Part shown: positions 1-7,511 of the stretch, piece after piece
Position numbering within the stretch: the stretch's first letter is position 1
Layout of the letters: each line of letters starts with the position of its first letter
Origin: JBEKSX01 sp049516635
Lineage (GTDB): Bacteria > Bacteroidota > Ignavibacteria > Tepidaquicellales > OLB5
NCBI GenBank assembly: GCA_049516635.1
Contig: JBEKSX010000014.1
Span: 1 to 38,733, forward strand
Direction of reading: 5' to 3'
Length of the DNA stretch: 38,733 bases
Notes under the pieces: model-generated
Seen by the model: the letters and a program-made list of their open reading frames with translations, nothing else
Told to the model about the DNA's origin: nothing
The model's database searches: none
Translations under genes and position numbers: made by a program

Positions 1-189
1 GATATTAACATCACTGATCTCGGCACGAATAAAGTGGTAGATACTTTCCCTTTCACCGTACAGTCAGACTGGCCCTACATCCATTTTGATGATGTAGAAT
101 TCAATACTCCGGGTAAGTACAAAGTAAGCTGTCTTAAGAAAGACGGCACGGTCATTGCTTCAGGAGAAATTGAAATTACCGGCAAATGA
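1..189 (+). CDS. C-terminal end of an unknown protein (5' end outside window)
   Basis: An open frame runs from the first base to a TGA at 187-189 and encodes 62 residues; the start codon lies upstream of the window. The residues alternate hydrophobic and polar and include 'GKYKVSCLKKDG' followed by 'SGEIEIT', which suggests the last strands of a beta-sandwich domain. No catalytic motif or sorting domain is present. The next gene follows after about 65 bases. I do not recognise the family. Support for coding is an uninterrupted frame with plausible protein composition that ends just before an intergenic gap. Confidence 0.55.
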   Translation, partial: DINITDLGTNKVVDTFPFTVQSDWPYIHFDDVEFNTPGKYKVSCLKKDGTVIASGEIEITGK

Positions 190-255
190 ACGGTTCTAAA
201 GCTGGTTAAAACGTCAGAACGGATAGGATGATAGATCTATATTTTGTTACAAAAA

Positions 256-972
256 ATGAAAAAAACAATTTTATTTATTCTATCTATCTCTTTTAATCTC
301 ACTTTTGCGCAAATAAATCCCTGTGTTCAATTCAATGAGCTGAATACGCAGATCAGAGACGGATTAATTTCGCAGGAATCTGCAAAAGATAAAATAAAAG
401 AGCTTATGCCTCAATTGAAAGAATATTTTAAACAGCAAGGGGGTATTGAATCAACGTCTGAAGATTGGGTATTCCCCTTGAAGGGATATGGTTCATCTTC
501 GATCGGCGGTGTAAACGGCAGCGGTTATAATGCACGGGATTACAATTATTTTGACGGGAATAAACACGGTGGGCATCCTGCACATGATATTTTCATACAT
601 GATCACAACCAGGATTGTCTTGATGATAATACGGGTGAACCTGTTAATGTCCTTTCCGTGTGTAACGGAATTGTGATTTCCTGCGAACCTGATTGGCAGA
701 CCGATAGTGATTTAAGAGGAGGTAAATATATCTACATACTGGATCCATCTGATGATGGAATATTTTATTATGCCCATAACAGTGAGATCTATGTAAAGCC
801 CGGGGATTTAGTTAAAGCAGGTGATGTAATTGCCCATGTAGGCAGAACTGGGTTGAGCGCATACAAAAAACGTTCACCGACCCACCTTCACTTGATGTAC
901 CTGCAGGTGGAGGACGGGTATCCGAAGCCGAAAAATATTTACCAGGAATTGTGTAATATGAAGACAAAATGA
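256..972 (+). CDS. Secreted M23-family metallopeptidase (LytM-like)
   Basis: The protein of 238 residues probably cuts peptidoglycan cross-links or related peptides in the periplasm or at the surface. A signal peptide is visible (MKKTILFILSISFNLTFA, then Q). The C-terminal half has the M23 metal-binding pattern: H107-x3-D111 in 'GHPAHDIF' and H210-L-H212 near the end, separated by the glycine-rich stretch 'VKAGDVIAHVGRTG' typical of lysostaphin/LytM folds. I chose ATG 256 rather than TTG 244 because the signal peptide begins exactly there. No clear Shine-Dalgarno is seen. The region between the signal and the catalytic domain has no recognised domain. Catalytic activity is inferred; many M23 proteins are degenerate, but the metal ligands are present here. 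Confidence 0.8.
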   Translation: MKKTILFILSISFNLTFAQINPCVQFNELNTQIRDGLISQESAKDKIKELMPQLKEYFKQQGGIESTSEDWVFPLKGYGSSSIGGVNGSGYNARDYNYFDGNKHGGHPAHDIFIHDHNQDCLDDNTGEPVNVLSVCNGIVISCEPDWQTDSDLRGGKYIYILDPSDDGIFYYAHNSEIYVKPGDLVKAGDVIAHVGRTGLSAYKKRSPTHLHLMYLQVEDGYPKPKNIYQELCNMKTK

Positions 973-1179
973 AATTTTAAATCAGATCTGAAAATGCGAA
1001 CTGGGAGACGGGGCTAAATAAGTACAATCCTTGCCATTTTATATTAATTCACATTCTCAATTTGCATTTTTAAATTACGAAAAAATCAGTATTATATATC
1101 ATTCAGTTCTTAAAAATATTATTAGATCCTGACCTAACTCCCAATTATAAAACTTAAATTTTTCTTTAAGGAGGGAAAA

Positions 1180-1611
1180 ATGAAATTAATCATATCTACT
1201 ATTGTAGGCGCGATAATTTTCTTCGTATTAGGATGGATACTATATGGTATGATATTTATGAATTTCTTCAGAGTACACTATGGAGCAATAATGAGATCAC
1301 CCGATGATTATAAAATGTGGGCTATTCTTGTTGCGAATGTGCTTGAAGCATTCTTCTTAGCGTGGATTTATCCGAAAGGTTACAAAGGCGGCTCCCCTGC
1401 AGGTGAAGGGTTCAAGTTTGGATTTTACATCGGATTGTTAATGGCGGTGCCGTATGTATTCTATACCTGGGCTGAGTTTCCCATTACTTATGTAACTGCT
1501 ATCGTTGATGCAATAATTATGTTCGTAATGGTTGTTATAGTAGGTCTGGTAATAGGATTAATCTATGGGAAAGGGGCAGGAAAAGAAGTCCCTAAAGAAA
1601 CAACAGCCTGA
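1180..1611 (+). CDS. Small integral membrane protein, about four TM segments
   Basis: A 143-residue protein made almost entirely of hydrophobic segments, at roughly residues 1-28, 44-64, 80-100 and 108-130, followed by a short basic tail. It resembles the small DUF1761-like membrane proteins in size and in the glycine-rich first helix, but this is only an impression. A strong ribosome-binding site, AAGGAGGG, lies at 1169-1176 just before the ATG. The gene stands alone: it is preceded by a gap of about 200 bases and followed by a clear terminator at 1679-1701. The function is unknown. Confidence 0.7.
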   Translation: MKLIISTIVGAIIFFVLGWILYGMIFMNFFRVHYGAIMRSPDDYKMWAILVANVLEAFFLAWIYPKGYKGGSPAGEGFKFGFYIGLLMAVPYVFYTWAEFPITYVTAIVDAIIMFVMVVIVGLVIGLIYGKGAGKEVPKETTA

Positions 1612-1678
1612 TCTAACCGGATTATCCTGATTTAAATTTACTCTATGCCATATTACAGTCTGGCATATAGATTTCATT

Positions 1679-1701
1679 GCCCGCAACTGCGGGCTTTTTT
1701 A
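1679..1701 (+). terminator. Rho-independent terminator after the small membrane protein
   Basis: GCCCGC (1679-1684), loop AACT, GCGGGC (1689-1694), then six T. This is a compact GC hairpin with a T-run, 68 bases after the stop codon at 1611. Confidence 0.85.
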
Positions 1702-1745
1702 TCATGTGGGATTAATTATTCACAGTATAGGAAATTTTAGATTGT

Positions 1746-1753
1746 TATATTTG
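1746..1753 (+). promoter_or_regulatory. Possible Bacteroidota-type -7 box for the lol operon
   Basis: TATATTTG fits the Bacteroidota -7 consensus TAnnTTTG and lies 44 bases before the lolC-like ATG, after the upstream terminator. No good TTG/TTTG -33 element is present at the expected distance, so support is weak. Confidence 0.25.
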
Positions 1754-1797
1754 TTGATATAAGTTCGGAAAATAATCTTTGATGCTTAAATAAATCG

Positions 1798-3027
1798 ATG
1801 ATATTTGAGAAATTCATTGCAGGACGGTATCTACTTTCCAAGAAAAAAATACAATTCATTACTCTCATAACATTAATCTCCATCCTGGGTGTCTCGATCG
1901 GAGTCGCCGCTTTAATCTCAGTCCTTTCAGTTTTTAACGGGTTTAACAAATTCCAGGTAAAGACATTGACCGGATTCGACCCGCATATCAGGATAGAGCC
2001 TGCTGCAGGAGGACAGTTATCAGATTATAACCAGATAATAGATAAGGTAAAAAATGATGAAAGAGTAACCGGCATTGCTCCTTATACTTTGAATAAAGGT
2101 GTAATATCATCCAGAAAAAATAACGTTGTGGTCTTTCTGAAAGGAGTCGATGACAGAAAAATAGCGGGAGTTTCTGATGTAGCAGAAGAGACTCATATAG
2201 GTGAATTTAAATTTAATGATGATGAAAATTTTGGCGGGATAGTGCTTGGAATAAATGCTGCTGATAAGCTTCAAACACGAATTGGGGATACAGTAACTGT
2301 CATGAGCACTATAGGCATGGAAAAAGCTCTGACGCAGATTGTTCAGCCGAAAACTCAGAAATTTATCGTCAAGGGAATATTCGATATCAGGAATAGGGAT
2401 TATGATAAATTCTACGCCTTTATCTCCTTTAATTATTCACAGCATTTGTTCGATCTGGGGAACGCCGCCAACGGGATCGAATTAAGACTTCGCGATATTA
2501 ACGACTCGGAGAATTTTAAAGAAAGATTGAGCAAATTGCTCGGTGCAAATTATACAATAACTACATGGTTCGATATGCACCTGGAGCTTTATTCCGTTAT
2601 GCTTGCAGAAAAACGGACGGCATATATCGTTCTATGCCTCATTATAACTGTTGCAACTTTCAATATCGCAGGCTCACTAACTATGACAGTGATCGAGAAG
2701 AAAAGGGATATAGGAATTTTGAAAGCAATGGGCTCTACGAACGGAAGCATTGTAAAAATATTTATGTTTGAAGGAATTCTGATCGGAATTTATGGTTCGA
2801 TATTCGGATGTGTGCTGGGTCTGGGAATTTGTTTGCTTCAGATAAAATATAAATTATTCCCTCTGGATCCCCTGGTTTACCCGATAGATGCTCTACCTAT
2901 CGATATGAGATGGGTAGATTTTGTCCTCGTAGCATGTGCAGCATTGTTACTTTCATTTGCTGCATCTTTATACCCGGCTCTTAGGGCTGCCAGACAGGAA
3001 CCGATACAGGCAATACGATGGGAATAA
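1798..3027 (+). CDS. lolC: Lipoprotein-export ABC transporter permease, LolC/LolE family
   Basis: This inner-membrane permease of 409 residues has the usual LolC/E length. The family extracts mature lipoproteins from the inner membrane and passes them to the carrier LolA. Visible features are a first membrane helix at about 18-48 with the family-typical 'LISILGVSIGVAALISVLSV', a long periplasmic region (about 50-270), and three more helices at about 274-296, 320-350 and 373-398. The end 'LYPALRAARQEPIQAIRWE' is characteristic of FtsX/MacB/LolC permeases. The partner ATPase gene begins 40 bases downstream. Only one permease is present, so it may form a homodimer, or a second subunit may lie elsewhere. 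LolC and LolE cannot be told apart from the sequence alone. Confidence 0.88.
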   Translation: MIFEKFIAGRYLLSKKKIQFITLITLISILGVSIGVAALISVLSVFNGFNKFQVKTLTGFDPHIRIEPAAGGQLSDYNQIIDKVKNDERVTGIAPYTLNKGVISSRKNNVVVFLKGVDDRKIAGVSDVAEETHIGEFKFNDDENFGGIVLGINAADKLQTRIGDTVTVMSTIGMEKALTQIVQPKTQKFIVKGIFDIRNRDYDKFYAFISFNYSQHLFDLGNAANGIELRLRDINDSENFKERLSKLLGANYTITTWFDMHLELYSVMLAEKRTAYIVLCLIITVATFNIAGSLTMTVIEKKRDIGILKAMGSTNGSIVKIFMFEGILIGIYGSIFGCVLGLGICLLQIKYKLFPLDPLVYPIDALPIDMRWVDFVLVACAALLLSFAASLYPALRAARQEPIQAIRWE

Positions 3028-3067
3028 AAGAATAAATTTTATAGGTTAAAATTATAAAGGAGTATTT

Positions 3068-3757
3068 TTGGACCGGAAAATCATAGTAAAAGCTGTAGAC
3101 CTGGTAAAAGATTATAAAATATCGAGGGATAAATCGCTGAGGGTTCTTAATAACATAAATCTGGAGATATACGAAAGCGAAATTGTTTCCATAGTGGGTG
3201 CATCGGGGGCAGGGAAGAGCACTTTATTACATCTTCTCGGAACGCTGGATAAACCGACAAGCGGTGAGGTCGAGTTCGACGGGCAAAATATTTTTCACCT
3301 GAACGGGGATAAGCTTGCTAAGTTCAGAAATACCAAAATAGGCTTTATTTTCCAGTTTCATCACCTGCTCCCTGAGTTTACGGCGATTGAGAATGTTGCG
3401 ATAGCTTCTATGATTTCGGGTAAATCTTATAAAAGTGTTTATAATTCTGCTAAAATACTTCTCGAAGATGTGGGGCTGGGGGACAGGCTGAATCATAAAC
3501 CTTCCGAGCTTTCAGGCGGTGAAGCCCAAAGAGTAGCCATTGCGCGGGCATTGATTAATTCTCCGATGATAATCTTCGCAGATGAACCTACGGGTAATCT
3601 CGATTCGAGGAACAGTGACGAGATAATTAAGTTAATATTCGACCTGAGAAAAAAATATCATGAAACGTTCGTGATAGTTACTCATAACGAACAATTTGCT
3701 TCGATGACTGACAGGACCTTAAAAATGGTTGACGGAAGAATTATTAATGATAAGTAG
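3068..3757 (+). CDS. lolD: Lipoprotein-export ABC transporter ATPase, LolD type
   Basis: A 229-residue ABC ATPase that would power the adjacent LolC/E-type permease. Walker A is GASGAGKST (residues 44-52). The sequence then shows a Q-loop in 'FIFQFHHLLPEFTAIENV', the signature LSGGEAQRVAIARAL, Walker B 'MIIFADEPTGNLDS' and an H-loop in 'VIVTHN'. The 'FQ.HHLLPEFTAIENV' and 'ADEPTGNLD' segments are typical of the LolD/MacB/FtsE subgroup. The start codon is TTG, preceded by AAAGGAG at 3056-3062. The last 11 bases overlap the start of the next gene (ATG 3747), which suggests translational coupling. The ATPase call is secure; the LolD assignment comes mainly from the neighbouring permease. Confidence 0.88.
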   Translation: MDRKIIVKAVDLVKDYKISRDKSLRVLNNINLEIYESEIVSIVGASGAGKSTLLHLLGTLDKPTSGEVEFDGQNIFHLNGDKLAKFRNTKIGFIFQFHHLLPEFTAIENVAIASMISGKSYKSVYNSAKILLEDVGLGDRLNHKPSELSGGEAQRVAIARALINSPMIIFADEPTGNLDSRNSDEIIKLIFDLRKKYHETFVIVTHNEQFASMTDRTLKMVDGRIINDK

Positions 3758-5780
3758 TTTGCAGAGAATTACTGCAAATATAATCTTCTGCACAGTACTT
3801 CTCCTTTCGAATATTTTCACACCGCAAACTTTTCCCCAGGATACTTCAAAGGTAAAAATAAAGAATGATACTACTGCTCAACAGGAAATCCTCATCTCCG
3901 AGAGCAAGTTCCTGTATTTAAATATGTATGAACCGGATACTATTACGCGTAACAGGATACTTTGGTTTCCTCTGAAATCTACGGAGGATATTTTTAATTA
4001 TCTGCCCGGTTATTATCTGAATTTCATGGATGTAGGGCAGATAAACCGTTTGAACTATGACCAGCTCGACCAGCATTATTCCGGAGTTTTCAGGAACAGC
4101 AGACCTATAAATGATCTTCTTGACGGGAGCATTGATTTTAATTTGTTTTCTAAGAATGAAATTGCTGAGATTGAGCAGACAGACGGGTTTGGAAACTTTT
4201 TATATAATTATGATAACGGGATTAATATCATTAGCAAACAGGTCTTTCAATTCCGTCCTTATTCAGAAATAAGCTATTTGCAGGACAGGTTCAATAATCT
4301 TTATTTTGACGGAAATTTTCACCAGAATTTTTTCAAACATTTTAATTTTAACTTCGGTATTACAAAACATTCATATGACGGGAATTATTTGAATTCCAGC
4401 TTTGATAAATGGCTGGGAAGGTTCAATATCAATTATTTTCCAAAAGAAAGCTTTAACGTTTCGCTGAATGGCAATTATGCCAAGATAAATAGGGGACTGA
4501 ACGAGGGCATTGACCCATCGCAGATACCGGACTTGAGCAAACAAACGCTTTTCGAAAATGCCATCGATCTTGTAAGAAAACCGGATGCCAGCGAGAGCAA
4601 AGAACGATTTGACATAGACCTGACATTTCTCAAGACCTATGGAAAGAAAAAGAATTCATTTTCCAAACTTCAGTTCTTCACCAGTAATTCGTTCAGAAAA
4701 TACGGAGCTACGGGCTTTCTCAACGATAGTACATCATTTTTGATAAGAGATAACAGCCACTGGATCGATTACGGTGTTAAATTACATCAAACGTTAAACT
4801 TCAAATTAATCAATGGATTGGATTTTATTTCTAAAACCGAGTTCGAATACGATAAAGATTACATTTATACTTCATTGAACCCTCTAAATAATTCCGAACG
4901 TACGTATTTTCTGGAAGATGCCGGATTTGATACGAAGTATATATCTCTTACCGCCTATGCTAAAGCATACAGGTTTGCATATTATCAGAATAAATTTTTC
5001 TATGATTTCGGGCTAAAACCCACTGTGAAAGTCTTTGCAGATACAAACTTTAAAGCTGATCTCTACGGACAATATACCAATTCCAACAGACTGCCGACTT
5101 ATCAGGAGGAATTTTTAAAGCAATTACCAACAAATGCTTACAGCGGACCCGGGAACGAGAAAAATCAATTTATCAGGACCGGGCTATATTTAAACTATAA
5201 AGGTAATGAACTGACCTTTGAATATTATCATAATACGATAAAAGATTATCTGGAATATAGCATCAACCCGGATTTATTTATCATAAACGCCTTAGGGCAG
5301 TACAGTACATACGGATTCAATTCAAAACTAAATCTGAGTATTTATCATTTTGATTTACACTTCAACCTGTCAAATAACAACGGCCAAAACGGAGGCTCAG
5401 GATTTTATCCTAAGTGGAACGGCAATGCAATGCTGGCTTATCACAATATCTTTTTCAAAAAAAATTTAGAAGTGGAAGTAGGTCTTAATTCGAGATTCTG
5501 GGATAATTATACGGCTAACTATTACAATGGGCTGTACAATGATTTTACCGATAGATTAAAGGACACAGTATTATCTCTCTATAGTGATCTCAAGATAAAA
5601 CGTGATGTGACTCTTGATTTTTTTGTAATAGGAAAGATAGATAAAGCTGTGTTCGGGCTGACTTTCGAGAACATACTCAACCGGCCGTTGATGACAACGG
5701 CAATTTACCCTTATCAGCAAAGGGGGGGATTATTTAACGTAATGTCCAGGTTTAATATCACCTGGTATTTTTTGAATTAG
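3747..5780 (+). CDS. TonB-dependent-receptor-like outer-membrane protein with degenerate plug
   Basis: A 677-residue outer-membrane protein. The signal peptide (about residues 1-30, ending 'TFPQD') begins at ATG 3747 inside lolD; the in-frame TTG at 3729 would only add residues before it. Residues about 65-175 look like a worn TonB plug: 'STEDIFNYLPGYYLNF', then 'INDLLDGSIDFNLFSKNEIAEIEQ', then 'NYDNGINIISKQ', paralleling the plug's DG, IE-x-G and GVINI-x-TK elements. The rest alternates aromatic and polar residues as in a beta-barrel, and the protein ends in aromatic-rich 'FNITWYFLN'. I see no TonB box or carboxypeptidase-like N-terminal domain. The overlap with lolD suggests a lol-coupled operon. 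The substrate is unknown, and it may be a channel rather than an active transporter. Confidence 0.7.
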   Translation: MISSLQRITANIIFCTVLLLSNIFTPQTFPQDTSKVKIKNDTTAQQEILISESKFLYLNMYEPDTITRNRILWFPLKSTEDIFNYLPGYYLNFMDVGQINRLNYDQLDQHYSGVFRNSRPINDLLDGSIDFNLFSKNEIAEIEQTDGFGNFLYNYDNGINIISKQVFQFRPYSEISYLQDRFNNLYFDGNFHQNFFKHFNFNFGITKHSYDGNYLNSSFDKWLGRFNINYFPKESFNVSLNGNYAKINRGLNEGIDPSQIPDLSKQTLFENAIDLVRKPDASESKERFDIDLTFLKTYGKKKNSFSKLQFFTSNSFRKYGATGFLNDSTSFLIRDNSHWIDYGVKLHQTLNFKLINGLDFISKTEFEYDKDYIYTSLNPLNNSERTYFLEDAGFDTKYISLTAYAKAYRFAYYQNKFFYDFGLKPTVKVFADTNFKADLYGQYTNSNRLPTYQEEFLKQLPTNAYSGPGNEKNQFIRTGLYLNYKGNELTFEYYHNTIKDYLEYSINPDLFIINALGQYSTYGFNSKLNLSIYHFDLHFNLSNNNGQNGGSGFYPKWNGNAMLAYHNIFFKKNLEVEVGLNSRFWDNYTANYYNGLYNDFTDRLKDTVLSLYSDLKIKRDVTLDFFVIGKIDKAVFGLTFENILNRPLMTTAIYPYQQRGGLFNVMSRFNITWYFLN

Positions 5781-6824
5781 CTTTTCCGCACCTTCCAGCA
5801 CTTCTTCCGCTTCTAGCTTTTTAATGCACTTAAACTCATCTTCTCCCGTGTAAATGCAATTTACGGATTTTGGCGAGTTGAAAAAGCAGGGACTGCATTC
5901 CAGGTCTTTTCGAACAACAACATGTTCGCTTTTCCAGGGGTGTAGTTCTTTGTAATTTGTATACGCGAATATTGCAACAGTCGGTATATGCAGACCCGAT
6001 GCTATATGCATCAGTGCAGCATCATTGGAAATGAAAAGTTTGCATTTTTCCATTAGTGCTATGGTATGCATAATATTATTCACTTCCGGGATATATGTAA
6101 AGCTTTCGATGGGTTTATAAATATACTCATTCACATCTTTCTCTGTTCCGAAAAGGAGGATCTGTGCCATATATCTCTCATGGAGCTTTTTAGCCAGTTC
6201 GATGAACTTGTCCTTATCCCATCTTTTATTAATATGTCTTTTAAATGTAGCCGAACCTGCATGAAAGCCCACAAGGAACTTATCGACCAGCAGATTATCA
6301 ATCAAATATTCTGTTGCATGGACTTCATCATCTATACCTACGTTGATGTCATAGCCGCATAACTCCTGCTCGACGGCATCTTTAATTATAAGCTTTATGA
6401 GTTCGAAATTTTCCAGGACATTATGCCTGTCCTTAATTTCGTGGGTTAAAGCGTTATTTAAAAAATCATAGTTAGAAAACGAGAAATGGTCATACTTAGT
6501 TGCCGGCCTTCTTTTAGCTCCGATGAAGCGGTTTAGAAGATTATATTCTTTTCTATTGGAGGGATAAACATTAATCGAAACATCGTATTTGTTTTTTCTT
6601 ATAGCAAGGAGTTCCCGAATGGATTTTACCTTCGACTGATGAAGGAAATCGATGAAGAATATCCGGTTAAGATTTCTATTTGACCTGTAGATATCTCTTA
6701 CTTGCGAAAACATAGCGAGCATATCGATTTGAGAATTAGGAAGATGCTTCTTCAGCACTGAGAGTGCGGGGGAGAACATCACAGCATCACCAATACCGGA
6801 TAATGCGTTTATTAATATTCTCAT
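5730..6824 (-). CDS. Glycosyltransferase family 9 protein (ADP-heptose:LPS heptosyltransferase-like)
   Basis: A 364-residue GT-B enzyme of family GT9, which normally adds heptose from ADP-heptose to the lipid A-core of LPS on the cytoplasmic side of the inner membrane. Visible signatures are the N-terminal 'RILINALSGIGDAVMFSPAL', 'VGFHAGSATFKRHINKRWD' in the second domain and 'CKLFISNDAALMHIASGLHIPTVAIF', which carries the nucleotide-binding D-x-x-x-H-I-A pattern. An HldD-like epimerase that could supply ADP-heptose is at 13566. It is last in a four-gene minus-strand operon, one base after the methyltransferase. Its last 51 bases overlap, in antisense, the 3' end of the TonB-receptor-like gene. 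The exact acceptor cannot be told. Confidence 0.85.
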   Translation of the reverse strand: MRILINALSGIGDAVMFSPALSVLKKHLPNSQIDMLAMFSQVRDIYRSNRNLNRIFFIDFLHQSKVKSIRELLAIRKNKYDVSINVYPSNRKEYNLLNRFIGAKRRPATKYDHFSFSNYDFLNNALTHEIKDRHNVLENFELIKLIIKDAVEQELCGYDINVGIDDEVHATEYLIDNLLVDKFLVGFHAGSATFKRHINKRWDKDKFIELAKKLHERYMAQILLFGTEKDVNEYIYKPIESFTYIPEVNNIMHTIALMEKCKLFISNDAALMHIASGLHIPTVAIFAYTNYKELHPWKSEHVVVRKDLECSPCFFNSPKSVNCIYTGEDEFKCIKKLEAEEVLEGAEKLIQKIPGDIKPGHYVK

Positions 6825-6825
6825 T

Positions 6826-7503
6826 TTATTTTTTTTTGATTATAACGAGATATTTATCGTTAAAATCGGTGTATGAAAGTACTTCGCATTCTGAACCGAA
6901 TATTTTATTATACAATTCTATACTCCGTGGTTTTTCTATACGGTTGATCCTCAGCTTATTTGCTAAATATACTTTTTTAGAAGGATCCCAAATTGTAACT
7001 ATGAAATAGGAATTGTGCCTTAGAGATCCCCAGATGTTTCTCATTGCATGGTCGAATTTGCTGTCATCGGTTATATGCTGTGTAACATCGATCATCAAAA
7101 CAATATCATAGTTCTCCGCTGGCAGGGGAAGTTCGCTAATGTCACCCTGAATAAAATTGTATTCAGGGTAAATCTCTTTAAGCTTCGTTACTGATATCTC
7201 CGCGATATCATTACCGGTATATTTTTTTACCCCCAATGATTTTAGGTATTCGGTCCAGTATCCTACACCACAGCCTATCTCGAGGACATTAGGTGTATCA
7301 TTTATTATAATATTACACTTTTTCAGTTCATTTGAAATAAGCTTTTTTTTCTCTTCATACATTTTCAGGTTCTCTGTATTACTTAACCTGAAATGCCCCA
7401 CCCCCCGCAGGTCAAAAGAATCGCTGAGCAATTGGTTCCAGAAGGTCTTCGGTCTGTACCGGAATAGCATCCGGAAATATATCTTTAGATCACCTAATTT
7501 CAT
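6826..7503 (-). CDS. Class I SAM-dependent methyltransferase
   Basis: A 225-residue soluble enzyme with a Rossmann methyltransferase core: motif I 'VLEIGCGVGYWTEYL' at about 73-87, an acidic residue in 'YTGNDIAE', motif II region 'NFIQGDISELPLPAENYDIVLMID' and motif III 'SYFIVTIWDPSK'. The N-terminal about 65 residues are basic and aromatic and may bind the acceptor. It lies between two glycosyltransferase-type genes with gaps of 1 and 8 bases, so it probably methylates a sugar or glycan intermediate, but the substrate is an inference. It ends in a lysine-rich tail 'YLVIIKKK'. Confidence 0.83.
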   Translation of the reverse strand: MKLGDLKIYFRMLFRYRPKTFWNQLLSDSFDLRGVGHFRLSNTENLKMYEEKKKLISNELKKCNIIINDTPNVLEIGCGVGYWTEYLKSLGVKKYTGNDIAEISVTKLKEIYPEYNFIQGDISELPLPAENYDIVLMIDVTQHITDDSKFDHAMRNIWGSLRHNSYFIVTIWDPSKKVYLANKLRINRIEKPRSIELYNKIFGSECEVLSYTDFNDKYLVIIKKK

Positions 7504-7511
7504 TAATCCCC

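Noticed and set aside
7390..7425. A G-run in the methyltransferase gene, read as LRGVGHF on the minus strand, similar to the RGVGGF encoded by palindrome version A
   Set aside because: The matching C-run arm is missing and no extra length is apparent in the protein, so chance is the simpler explanation.
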